57,742 bases of DNA from CAZTTG01 sp964615935 (GTDB lineage Bacteria; Planctomycetota; UBA1135; GCA-002686595). The DNA lies in contig CAZTTG010000035.1 in the NCBI GenBank assembly GCA_964615935.1, positions 1 to 57,742 of the forward strand, written 5' to 3'. The first letter of the stretch is position 1. The number at the start of each line of letters is the position of its first letter. The position numbers and the translations under genes were made by a program. Of this stretch, positions 51,205-57,742 are shown one piece after another. The notes under the pieces were generated by a model, which ran no database searches, had not been told where the DNA came from, and saw only the letters and a program-made list of their open reading frames with translations.

Positions 51205-51741
51205 TCAGCCGGGGGTGGCCCCCGGCCGGGAGGCCGTCGGCCCGGGGGGCCGCGTCGCGCCCTCCCCGCGAGCTCGGAGGATGCGCGCCGCCGGGTGCAG
51301 GCCCGCCAGGTGGGAGAGCGCCACCGGGGAAGGCGAGGTCCACAGGTGGGCCGGGCAGCCCGAGCGGCAGTCGCTGGCGCCGAAGCCGGGGATCGGCGCC
51401 CGCCCGCCGAGCAGGCCGCCGGCGATCCGGTTGAGCGCGCACTCTCCGATCGCGCGGCCCGGCACCAGGATCGCGCCGATGGGGTGCGCCCCGGCGGCCC
51501 GCTTCAGGTAGTCGACGTGCCAGCGGACGCGCCCGGCGCGGGCGAGGTGGCGGAGGGCGCGCCGCCGCAGGCCCCTCAGCGCGCTGCCGGCGTAGGCGTA
51601 CCAGCCCGGGGCGCAGTGAAAGAGGCCCAGGGACCCCACCCGCAGCTCGACGGCCCGCTCGAGCCGGATCAGGACGACGTAGGCGCCACCCTCCCTCGCG
51701 TCGCCTAGTCGCAGTGGAAGACCTCCTCCAGCCCGTACCAC
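51205..51741 (-). CDS. DUF123 (GIY-YIG-like nuclease fold) protein
   Basis: About 178 residues matching DUF123: AYVVLIRLERAVELRVGSLG, then FHCAPGWYAYAGSALRGLR, HLARAGRVRWHVDYLKRAA, GECALNRIAGGL, and PGFGASDCRSGCPAHLW. DUF123 is a GIY-YIG-related fold seen alone and fused to endonuclease III; its role is unclear. The start is not settled: the frame has no ATG. GTG at 51741 lies inside the upstream gene; a CTG at 51714 has a perfect GGAGG site at proper spacing. Either way it overlaps the end of the rhamnose-mutarotase-like gene. About 40 arginine- and proline-rich residues follow the conserved part. Confidence 0.75.
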   Translation of the reverse strand: MVRAGGGLPLRLGDAREGGAYVVLIRLERAVELRVGSLGLFHCAPGWYAYAGSALRGLRRRALRHLARAGRVRWHVDYLKRAAGAHPIGAILVPGRAIGECALNRIAGGLLGGRAPIPGFGASDCRSGCPAHLWTSPSPVALSHLAGLHPAARILRARGEGATRPPGPTASRPGATPG

Positions 51742-52127
51742 CAGGACTCTTCCCCGGCCGCGGGAACCGGGAACTGGCAGGGATCGGCCTCCTTCCACCA
51801 CCTCTGGGTCTCGGCGTCGGCCGCCAGCGCCTCCATGTCGGCGTCGAAGTCGGAACCCACGTACTCGAAGTAGCTGAAGAGGTAGTACCGCCCCGGCTCG
51901 GGCTCGGCCAGGTAGACCGAGTAGTTGCGCAGGTTGCACTCGGCGAGCTTCTCCAGGACCGCGGGCCAGGGATCGGCCTGCAGCTCCCGGTAGCGCTCCA
52001 CCATCTCGGGCTCGAGGCCGATCATCATGCCGTAGCGCTGGGGCACCGCCTGGGGGGCGGAGCAGCTCGCCGCGAGCAGGCCCATGAGCAGCAGGGCGGG
52101 TCCGAGGGTCTTCGTAGTCGTGATCAT
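51705..52127 (-). CDS. L-rhamnose-mutarotase-like lipoprotein
   Basis: A 140-residue protein whose body matches the L-rhamnose mutarotase (RhaM/DUF718) family: RYGMMIGLEPEMVERYRELQ, LRNYSVYLAEPEPGRYYLF, FEYVGSDFDADMEALAAD, TQRWWKEADPCQ. RhaM interconverts sugar anomers in the cytoplasm, but this one begins with a lipobox signal (LLMGLLAASC), so it is exported and tethered. ATG at 52127 is preferred: TGAGGTG is placed correctly; the ATG at 52139 is at the end of the upstream gene. An exported mutarotase would fit the polysaccharide-degrading enzymes here. Catalytic His of the family (in the RYGM region) is not conserved in an obvious way. Confidence 0.82.
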   Translation of the reverse strand: MITTTKTLGPALLLMGLLAASCSAPQAVPQRYGMMIGLEPEMVERYRELQADPWPAVLEKLAECNLRNYSVYLAEPEPGRYYLFSYFEYVGSDFDADMEALAADAETQRWWKEADPCQFPVPAAGEESWWYGLEEVFHCD

Positions 52128-52138
52128 TGCGCACCTCA

Positions 52139-53146
52139 TCAGGCGAAGACGATGTATTGAGCGCCACGGTCAGTGCCCCCCCCCTCGCGGAAGCTGCGGA
52201 CGTTCTGCGCTTTCCAGCGAAGCATGGGCTGGGCCCGGATCCGCTCCCGCACCGCCGGGTCGGCGTGCAGAGCCTCTGCGTCCACCTCGCCCTCGTCGTG
52301 CAGTCGATCCAGGAAGCGACGCTCGGCGGGCGTCCATTCGAGCAGCCGCTCCGTGGCGCCCTCCAGCCAGCGGCCGATCCGCGCACGCAACTCCTCCGGT
52401 TCGGGCGCGGACCGGCTTCCGCCCTGCTGCAGCAGGGGGATCAGTTGCTGCTTGACAGCCAACGCACCGGGCACCCGGTCCGAGGGCAGCAGGCCACGGG
52501 GATCATGACGACCCCCCGCCATCGAGCAGACGAAGGCCAAGCGCAACTCGGCGTCATCCAGAAGTCCGGGAAGAAGCTGCAGCAGGTTCGCCGCGTCGAA
52601 GGCGTCGCGGGCGACGGTCCGCTGCACCAGCGCCGTGAACTTGCCCGCGGCCAGCTCCAGCAGGGGAAGCGTCGGCACTTCGGTCGGGTCGCCAGGCGGG
52701 AAGCGCGTCTCCAGTCTCTCCGTGCCCAGGAGCGGCACGCGGGCCACATAGCTGACGTCCACCCCGAGGTTCTGCGAACCGCCGAGGACGCTGACGAAAC
52801 GCAGCCTGAACTTCCCGCCGGCATGCTCGTCGGGTGTGCGCTTGACGGTACAGCCCTCACGCTCGCAGACCGCGGCAAGGGCGGCCTCGAACTCCGGGCG
52901 GGCGGCCAGCATCCCTTCCCGGTCGGCGGCGCCGACGAAGTTAAGATCGATGTCCACCGACATGCGCGGAACATCCAGGTGCAGCAGGTTCAAGGCCGAG
53001 CCGCCCTTGAGCAGCCAGGCTCCGCGTGTGGTCGGGTGACGATCGAGACGCTCGAGGATACCGCACAGACGCAGCACCTTCTCCACTGAGTCGGAACGGA
53101 AGCCGGTCTCGGCGGCGACCCTGCTGACGGTGCGCAGGGTGGTCAT
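52139..53146 (-). CDS. abiEii: AbiEii-type nucleotidyltransferase toxin
   Basis: A 335-residue member of the AbiEii/AbiGii toxin family of nucleotidyltransferases, part of type IV toxin-antitoxin phage defence. Motif I is KGGSALNLLHLDVPRMSVDIDLNFVG, with the GS and DxD of the nucleotidyltransferase fold; the second acidic position is NLGVDVSY; the family Lys and Arg-Asp-x-x-Asp region is LELAAGKFTALVQRTVARDAFDAANL. GAGGAGG precedes the ATG, which overlaps the stop of the antitoxin gene by four bases. Family members add nucleotides to tRNA or other RNA and arrest growth. Confidence 0.9.
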   Translation of the reverse strand: MTTLRTVSRVAAETGFRSDSVEKVLRLCGILERLDRHPTTRGAWLLKGGSALNLLHLDVPRMSVDIDLNFVGAADREGMLAARPEFEAALAAVCEREGCTVKRTPDEHAGGKFRLRFVSVLGGSQNLGVDVSYVARVPLLGTERLETRFPPGDPTEVPTLPLLELAAGKFTALVQRTVARDAFDAANLLQLLPGLLDDAELRLAFVCSMAGGRHDPRGLLPSDRVPGALAVKQQLIPLLQQGGSRSAPEPEELRARIGRWLEGATERLLEWTPAERRFLDRLHDEGEVDAEALHADPAVRERIRAQPMLRWKAQNVRSFREGGGTDRGAQYIVFA

Positions 53147-53937
53147 GCGGAGCCCTCCTCGGGCGCGTTGACCAGCTCCCCGGGAACGATCAGCCGCCAG
53201 CGGGAATTCAGCTTGCCGCCGAGAGTGCGGTCCAGATGCACCGGGTGATTGGGTAGCAGGGGTTGCAGCCGTTCGAGCACCGACGCAGGCACGGCCAGCT
53301 CGTCGCGCCGCGTCTCCAGGAAGTAGCCGATCCGCGCCGCCAGGGTGCGGTTGCCCAGGGTCTGTACATAGTCCAGCAGTGCCTCCGGATCGAGCGCCGG
53401 GAGGGCGGAGAGCGACCGCCAGACCTCCTCGATGCCGCCGGCCAGAGAGGGCCGGTCCAGCACATCGGCCGCCGTCCGCTCCAGGCTGGTGACGCGCACC
53501 TCGAGACCGGCGCGATCCAGCGCCTCGATCCAGGCCTCGCCGCCGTTCCTCTCCCGCAGGGGAGTGCGCGGATGCACCGGCACCAGGCGGCGCCCCATGA
53601 ACTCGATCGGCTTGGTCCGCGTCCAGGTGACGAAGGTCAACGGCTCGAAGAGGCTCTGTGCGCAGCCGTGAGCCTCCAGGGCCGTGTGATAGGCGGCCGC
53701 CCCGTCGGGCGCCATGCGCGCGGCCAGCGCGACGAAGTCCGGTAAGAGTACCGGAGCACCCGACTCCACCGGATCACGCCGGACGAAGAGCCCCTGCTTG
53801 ACCCGCACGATGCGCCCCTGCCGCCGCCATCTGGCCAGGTGGGCGTCCAGGGTGGCCGGGGCGCGTCCCGGCAGGGCGGCGACCAGCTCCGCGCGGGTGA
53901 AGAGGTCGTGTCTTGCGAGAAACAGGTCGGGCTTCAT
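53143..53937 (-). CDS. abiEi: AbiEi-type antitoxin/autorepressor
   Basis: A 264-residue partner of the toxin. A winged helix-turn-helix lies at about 5-55 (FTRAELVAALPGRAPATLD, ARWRRQGRIVRVKQGLFVRR), followed by the AbiEi C-terminal domain (YHTALEAHGCAQSLFEPLTF, VTSLERTAADVLDRPSL). Known AbiEi proteins neutralise the toxin and repress their own promoter through inverted repeats. The start at 53937 has GGGGA upstream; a TTG at 53955 is less likely. The upstream region has a matching inverted repeat over the -10 box. The ATGA overlap with the toxin couples their translation. Confidence 0.9.
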   Translation of the reverse strand: MKPDLFLARHDLFTRAELVAALPGRAPATLDAHLARWRRQGRIVRVKQGLFVRRDPVESGAPVLLPDFVALAARMAPDGAAAYHTALEAHGCAQSLFEPLTFVTWTRTKPIEFMGRRLVPVHPRTPLRERNGGEAWIEALDRAGLEVRVTSLERTAADVLDRPSLAGGIEEVWRSLSALPALDPEALLDYVQTLGNRTLAARIGYFLETRRDELAVPASVLERLQPLLPNHPVHLDRTLGGKLNSRWRLIVPGELVNAPEEGSA

Positions 53938-53951
53938 GGCTATCGTTCCCC

Positions 53952-53992
53952 ACAACCGGTAAGAAATTACGGGTTGTAGGGATCACCGTCAA
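53952..53992 (-). promoter_or_regulatory. AbiE promoter with -10 inside an inverted-repeat operator
   Basis: On the minus strand TTGACG (53992-53987) and TAATTT (53969-53964) are separated by 17 bases. ACAACCGGTAA (53952-53962) and TTACGGGTTGT (53967-53977) form an inverted repeat with 10 of 11 positions paired, and the -10 box falls in its centre. A repressor bound here would block RNA polymerase, which fits the autoregulation known for AbiEi. Confidence 0.75.
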
Positions 53993-54060
53993 GCTCCCTG
54001 CGCAATTACATCTCCGTGGCCGAGTTTGGGGCCATCGCTCGCTCGACCCTGCGCATTCGG

Positions 54061-54624
54061 TCACCCCGCATCGGCGCCCGGGCCGCCGCGCAGCTTCTTC
54101 GCGGCGCCGCGGCCGGCAGCGGTGATCCTCCAGATGGGCCCCGGGCCCTCCTCCAGCCAGCCCTCGGCGACGAGCGGCTTCCGCGCCCTCCTGATCATCC
54201 GCTGCCAGCGCTTCTCGCCGCGTGCCATCACGTCCAGATCGCCGGGCTGCATGTTGCCTTCCATGATGCGCTCGACGAAAGGCTCGAGCTCCCGCCGTTT
54301 CGCCGCGCCGCCCAGCTCCACGATCGCCGCAAGGACCGGCTGATAATAGGCCCAGAGGGGCGCTCTCATCTTCGCCTCGTCCCCCTTCCCAACTCCGGAG
54401 CCCCGCAGCTCTCGCCAGCGCTTGCGGAGTTCCTCCGCCCTGGCGCGGAACTCCTGGATCTTGCGCCCCTTCGCGACCAAGCCCTCCGCGGTGGAGTAGT
54501 CCCCCTTCGTCATCGCCTGCCCCGCGGCCGCGTTGACGCCCTTGAGCGCTTCCTTGACCGCGGCCAGGACACCACGAATGGCCTGATCTACCTCCCGCGC
54601 GTGCGGAATCCGCTTCATGTTCAT
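54061..54624 (-). CDS. Winged-helix protein resembling the Mrr N-terminal domain
   Basis: A 187-residue protein. The N-terminal half is helical with coiled-coil character (VKEALKGVNAAAGQAMTKGD, then KGRKIQEFRARAEELRKRW). The C-terminal half (about 85-180) resembles the Mrr N-terminal winged helix: LPLWAYYQPVLAAIVELGG-like, then EPFVERIMEGNMQPGDLD, WQRMIRRARKPLVAEGWLEE, IWRITAAGRG. That domain reads DNA in restriction systems. GGGAGGG precedes the ATG, which overlaps the HNH gene stop (ATGA), so the two are one unit. It could be the DNA-recognition half of a nuclease pair. Confidence 0.7.
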   Translation of the reverse strand: MNMKRIPHAREVDQAIRGVLAAVKEALKGVNAAAGQAMTKGDYSTAEGLVAKGRKIQEFRARAEELRKRWRELRGSGVGKGDEAKMRAPLWAYYQPVLAAIVELGGAAKRRELEPFVERIMEGNMQPGDLDVMARGEKRWQRMIRRARKPLVAEGWLEEGPGPIWRITAAGRGAAKKLRGGPGADAG

Positions 54625-56264
54625 GCCGTCCCTCCCAGTCCGTCTTCTGGCGGCTGGATCATCCGATTCAGGTCGAGCGGCTGCGCCAGCACTTGAACGC
54701 CCGTGGGCGCCTTGCCGGTCTGGAAGATCATCTCCCAGAAATCGAGATTCTGCTTCGACCCGAAGACGGTGGTACTCAGGTTCCTGTCCACCCAGCACGG
54801 AAGCCCCGCGAGGCTGACGAGGGAATTCTCCATGTGATCCCAGAGGGTGTCGGGGAGGTTCCGTTGGAGCAGCCGGTCCCTGTCGACCATCTGGGCGGTG
54901 AAGGCGAAGTAGTGCTCGATCACCAGCCGCAGCCAGCGCAGCACGTTCGCCAGCACTTCCTCGCGGGCCACCCGCCAGGCGCGCAGGTGTCCCTCCTGGA
55001 TGGAGTCGCCCTTCTGGAGCCGGTATTCGAGCCTGCGCCCGCCGGTCTCCGGATCCCACTGGCCAATGAAGAAGACCTCGGCGAAGAGGCTCATGATCCG
55101 CGTCAGCTGCGTGCGCTCCAGCTGGCGGGGGTTGGTGCCGTCTTCGAGCCCCTGGTCGATCGGGCTTTCGAGCGCCTTCTTGCAGAGGAACTCCTTGAAG
55201 AAGGAGCGTTCGATGGCGGTGTAGGAGAGCGGGCGGTCCGCCGCCTTGCCGGCCCACTCGACAAACTCGAGGAGCTTGTTCACGGAGTCATGGGTCACCG
55301 CGTCACGCTGGGCATCCACGATGTAGCGCTCCATTTCCCGGGACTCCCCGCGAAAGAAGCGCACCAGATCCTTCTCCGAGAAGGAGTAGTCGTCGGCGGC
55401 CAGGCCCCGGAGTTCGCGATACTGATTGACGCGCTCGATGTAGAGCGTGCTTCCCAGGTGCCGCATCACCGCGGCGTCGAAGGCAACCTGGCGCAGCTTG
55501 CCGCCCGCGTTCGTGTTGGCCTGGAGCAGCACTTGCAGGTCGGGTTCCACGAAGACCCGCACCGGCAGCTCGCGAACCCCGAGCAGAATCTGCGCCGCCG
55601 CCTTGTGCTGGCCGTCAAAGACCTTGAGCGGCCCACTTCCGTCTTGGTCGGGCGCCCACCAGGCAAGCCCCACGTGGAGCTGCGGGCGGCCCTCCAGGAA
55701 TTCCTCGATGAGCCCCCGGATGTTGGAACCGATGCTGCGCGGATTGATCCGGTCGTCGTGGTGCAGGTACTCGAGCGGAAGGGTGGTGAAGAAGGACTTC
55801 TCGCCGCTGAGCTTGTCACGAAGCAGCGGAACCCTGCGGATCTCGATCCGCCCCGCCTCGGGAAGGCTGAACTCCGCGAGTTCGTCCTCGCATCGCAGGC
55901 GCAAGGGGAACTTGGCGCCGCCGTGCCGCTCGAGAACGTCGCCCAGGTTCGCCCCGCGCCTACCCGCACTGCGCGCCTCGACCTGGAGTCGCTCGAACTC
56001 CGCCAGGCGCCTCGCAACCTTCAGATTCGAGGCGCCCTTGCTTCGATTGCATGAGGCGTGGGTTAGGGCGAAGTTGTTCTCCGCGTCGAGACCTTCCTCC
56101 GCCAGGGGATCGATGTGGTCGATGTCGAGCTGGTCCTTATGCAGGACGAGATCGATCGTCTCGTCGCAGATGAAGCAGCGCCCCGATTGGCGAGCCATCA
56201 GGCGCTCCTCGAGCTGTCGCCGTTGCTCGTCCGTCAGCGAAGCCAGGTATTTCGATCGCGCCAT
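54621..56264 (-). CDS. HNH endonuclease fused to DGQHR-like domain
   Basis: A 547-residue protein. The N terminus is an HNH nuclease: CFIC at 30-33, DIDHID with His50, and HASCNRSKG with the last Cys72, so the zinc finger and catalytic His are all present. After a charged linker, about residues 150-290 hold VFDGQHKAAAQILLGVREL, matching the DGQHR motif of DndB-type and ParB-like proteins (Lys for Arg here). The remaining 250 residues are unassigned. It overlaps the gene before it by TAATG and the Mrr_N-like gene after it by ATGA. Together with AbiE next door this looks like a phage-defence unit that I cannot match to a named system. Confidence 0.75.
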   Translation of the reverse strand: MARSKYLASLTDEQRRQLEERLMARQSGRCFICDETIDLVLHKDQLDIDHIDPLAEEGLDAENNFALTHASCNRSKGASNLKVARRLAEFERLQVEARSAGRRGANLGDVLERHGGAKFPLRLRCEDELAEFSLPEAGRIEIRRVPLLRDKLSGEKSFFTTLPLEYLHHDDRINPRSIGSNIRGLIEEFLEGRPQLHVGLAWWAPDQDGSGPLKVFDGQHKAAAQILLGVRELPVRVFVEPDLQVLLQANTNAGGKLRQVAFDAAVMRHLGSTLYIERVNQYRELRGLAADDYSFSEKDLVRFFRGESREMERYIVDAQRDAVTHDSVNKLLEFVEWAGKAADRPLSYTAIERSFFKEFLCKKALESPIDQGLEDGTNPRQLERTQLTRIMSLFAEVFFIGQWDPETGGRRLEYRLQKGDSIQEGHLRAWRVAREEVLANVLRWLRLVIEHYFAFTAQMVDRDRLLQRNLPDTLWDHMENSLVSLAGLPCWVDRNLSTTVFGSKQNLDFWEMIFQTGKAPTGVQVLAQPLDLNRMIQPPEDGLGGTA

Positions 56265-57622
56265 TACGAGTTATCCTCAGTCGAAGAGGGTTTCCTGCCG
56301 GTTCGGGTCCAATGGCGACGGAGCTCTCCCGGCGGCAGGCTCCGACGGCCGCGGCTCCCTTCCCGACTTGATGTCGGCGAGCCCCCGTTGAACTCGTCCA
56401 GGGCCGCGTACATGGCCTCGATGTTCCGGGGCGGGACCTCGGGCAGGATGTTGTGGACCGTGTTGAAGACGAAGCCGCCGCCGGGGGCCAGGATGTCGAG
56501 GTTTTCCAGGACGTGGGCCCGCACCTCCTCGGGCTCGGCCAGGTTCAGGATCCGGCGCGTGTCGCAGCCCGCGCCCCAGAAGGTCAGATCCCCGCCGAAT
56601 TCGCGTTTGAGGCGGTCCGGCTGCATGTCGCGGCTGCTGGTCTGCACCGGGTTGAGCACCTCGAAGCCGGCCTCGATCAGGTCGGGGATGAGCTGGTAGA
56701 TAGAGCCGCAGGAGTGCAGGAAGGTGCGCATGCCGCTGTGCGACTTGACGTACTCGCACAGCTGCCGGTGGCGGGGCTTGAAGTGCCGCCGGTAGGCCTC
56801 CGGCGACATGAAGGGGCCGCCGTCCATGCCCAGGTCGTCCCCGAAGCGGACGATGTCCACCAGGTCCCCCACCGCCGCGCACACCTTGCCCAGGAAGGCC
56901 AGGTGCCGCTCCATCAGCGCGTCCAGGAGCCGCTCCACCCCGCCCGGGTCGCAGGCCAGGTCCATCAGGAAGTTGTCCAGGCGCCGCAGGAAGGTGCCCC
57001 ACTCGAAGAGGTTGCAGCCCGCGCCGATCACCAGCGCCCGATCGGTTCCCTCCCGCAGCTCGAGGGTCCTCGCCCGCAGCGCCTCCCAGAACCCCTCCTC
57101 GCCGACCCGGTCCCAGGGAGGGGTCGCGAAGGCCGCCCACAGCACCTTGCCCATGGCCTCGTCCAGCCCGGAGAGGTCCGCGGGATAGCCGTCGATCCAC
57201 GGATAGCAGGTCTGATCGAAGAAGGCGCCCCCGGCCGGCATCTCGGCGATGGGCTCCCCGTCCGGGGCGCGGGCGATGAAGCCGCCGCCGGGCTTCGCCT
57301 CGGGCCGGAACCAGCGCGGATAGCTCGCCGGCGAGCCGTCGGCGAGTTGCACCGCGTGCCAGTCCCCCGGGCCCCCCTCGAACGCCCGCCCCACGTCCAC
57401 CGCGTCGACGCCGAGCCGCTCGAGCAGCGGCTCCGCGGGCTGCGCGAGCTGCTGCACCACGTCGTAGACCCGCGTCGGGCCGCAGGCCAGATCCAGGTGC
57501 TCGCACAGCCGACCGTAGGCCATGGCCGAGATGCCCGAGCTGGGTGTGGCGCCCAGGTCGAGGGGCACGCGGTCCGGTGGATCGTGATCGATGGCGGCCA
57601 GGATGCGCTGACGGCTGTTCAT
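56264..57622 (-). CDS. Uroporphyrinogen-decarboxylase-family protein (MtaA-like)
   Basis: A 452-residue protein of the URO-D superfamily. RILAAIDHDPPDRVPLDLG starts it, the middle has DLVDIVRFGDDLGMDGGPFMSP, and FLHSCGSIYQLIPDLIEAGF contains the His-x-Cys-Gly zinc motif of methyltransferase members (MtaA/CmuA type) and not of haem decarboxylases. The start at 57622 fits family length. The last 37 residues after ALDEFNGG are Arg/Ser-rich and unlike the family, as if the frame ran into foreign sequence. Its stop overlaps the HNH start (TAATG). Such genes are common in planctomycetes and may demethylate small molecules; the substrate is unknown. Confidence 0.87.
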   Translation of the reverse strand: MNSRQRILAAIDHDPPDRVPLDLGATPSSGISAMAYGRLCEHLDLACGPTRVYDVVQQLAQPAEPLLERLGVDAVDVGRAFEGGPGDWHAVQLADGSPASYPRWFRPEAKPGGGFIARAPDGEPIAEMPAGGAFFDQTCYPWIDGYPADLSGLDEAMGKVLWAAFATPPWDRVGEEGFWEALRARTLELREGTDRALVIGAGCNLFEWGTFLRRLDNFLMDLACDPGGVERLLDALMERHLAFLGKVCAAVGDLVDIVRFGDDLGMDGGPFMSPEAYRRHFKPRHRQLCEYVKSHSGMRTFLHSCGSIYQLIPDLIEAGFEVLNPVQTSSRDMQPDRLKREFGGDLTFWGAGCDTRRILNLAEPEEVRAHVLENLDILAPGGGFVFNTVHNILPEVPPRNIEAMYAALDEFNGGSPTSSREGSRGRRSLPPGELRRHWTRTGRKPSSTEDNS

Positions 57623-57742
57623 GCTGGAGACCTCGAGCCGGGCCGGCTCCCGCTGGGCGGTGAGCATAGCACGGGGGCGCCGCCGGAGCGCGGCGCGATC
57701 ACCGGCCTGCCCCGGCCCCCCTGGCTCGTCCATCCCCGGGCG

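Noticed and set aside
56277..57506. A 409-codon frame overlapping the URO-D gene
   Set aside because: Most of it is a shadow rich in Arg, Ala and Gly. Only its last part (QETLFD) is kept as a low-weight finding about a possible scar.
1..57742. tRNA, rRNA or riboswitch genes
   Set aside because: Intergenic regions were read for cloverleaf, T-loop and known aptamer signatures and none was recognised; a covariance-model search would be needed to exclude them.

Overview
The window is a very GC-rich stretch of chromosome, densely coded on both strands and mostly intergenic-poor. The gene content points to a deep-branching member of the Planctomycetota: secreted sulfatase-like and alkaline-phosphatase-superfamily enzymes, GH29 fucosidases, a GH172 (DUF2961) protein, LamG-metallophosphoesterase and DUF1570-like proteins, a sigma factor fused to carboxypeptidase-regulatory repeats, and two proteins whose C-terminal modules I recall from Saltatorellus/Engelhardtia-type planctomycetes. 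That placement is from memory of family distribution and was not tested.

Layout. 136-4459 (+): polysaccharide O-acetylation pair (MBOAT plus SGNH/AlgX-like) and a GH29 fucosidase. 4490-7529 (-): GNAT acetyltransferase and a large secreted thioredoxin-fold protein with an in-frame UGA. 7840-9586: an insertion sequence next to a decayed GH5 mannanase. 9604-11959 (-): Tat-exported DUF362 protein and a secreted thioredoxin. 12127-20407: a membrane-tethered sigma-factor fusion, a penicillin-acylase-like hydrolase (+) and a second tethered carboxypeptidase-regulatory-repeat protein. 20491-25708 (-): DUF4177 protein, a three-gene XRE regulator/membrane protein/hydrolase operon with a clear promoter, a metallophosphoesterase and a CBS-domain protein. 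25869-33174: an ABC-class ATPase, a metzincin lipoprotein, a second UGA-containing thioredoxin-fold protein and a zinc peptidase-like protein. 33293-41263: a polysaccharide-breakdown group (heparinase II/III-like, sulfatase-like, GH172, GH29-PA14). 41370-44592: two repeat-rich surface or secreted proteins, one interrupted by a nonsense codon. 44693-50806 (-): a five-gene operon of two alkaline-phosphatase-superfamily proteins, a ribbon-helix-helix-like peptide, a membrane protein and an HD hydrolase. 51205-52127: DUF123 and rhamnose-mutarotase-like genes. 52139-57622 (-): AbiE toxin-antitoxin, a two-gene nuclease candidate defence unit (Mrr_N-like plus HNH/DGQHR-like) and a uroporphyrinogen-decarboxylase-family gene.

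The strongest unusual signal is a pair of exported thioredoxin-fold proteins (5343-7529 and 30281-31498) in which the first cysteine of the redox motif is replaced by UGA (W-UGA-P-A-C and W-UGA-G-P-C). Each UGA is followed, inside the coding sequence, by a hairpin with the same GGUC apical loop that is known from the E. coli fdhF SECIS. I read both as selenoproteins. Secondary points of interest are the sigma factor tethered to an extracytoplasmic repeat domain, the five-gene phosphatase/membrane-protein operon, and the compact defence island whose AbiE promoter has its -10 box inside an inverted-repeat operator.

No tRNA, rRNA, CRISPR array or replication origin was recognised. Start sites were chosen from visible Shine-Dalgarno sequences, signal peptides or family alignments remembered by eye; no search was run.
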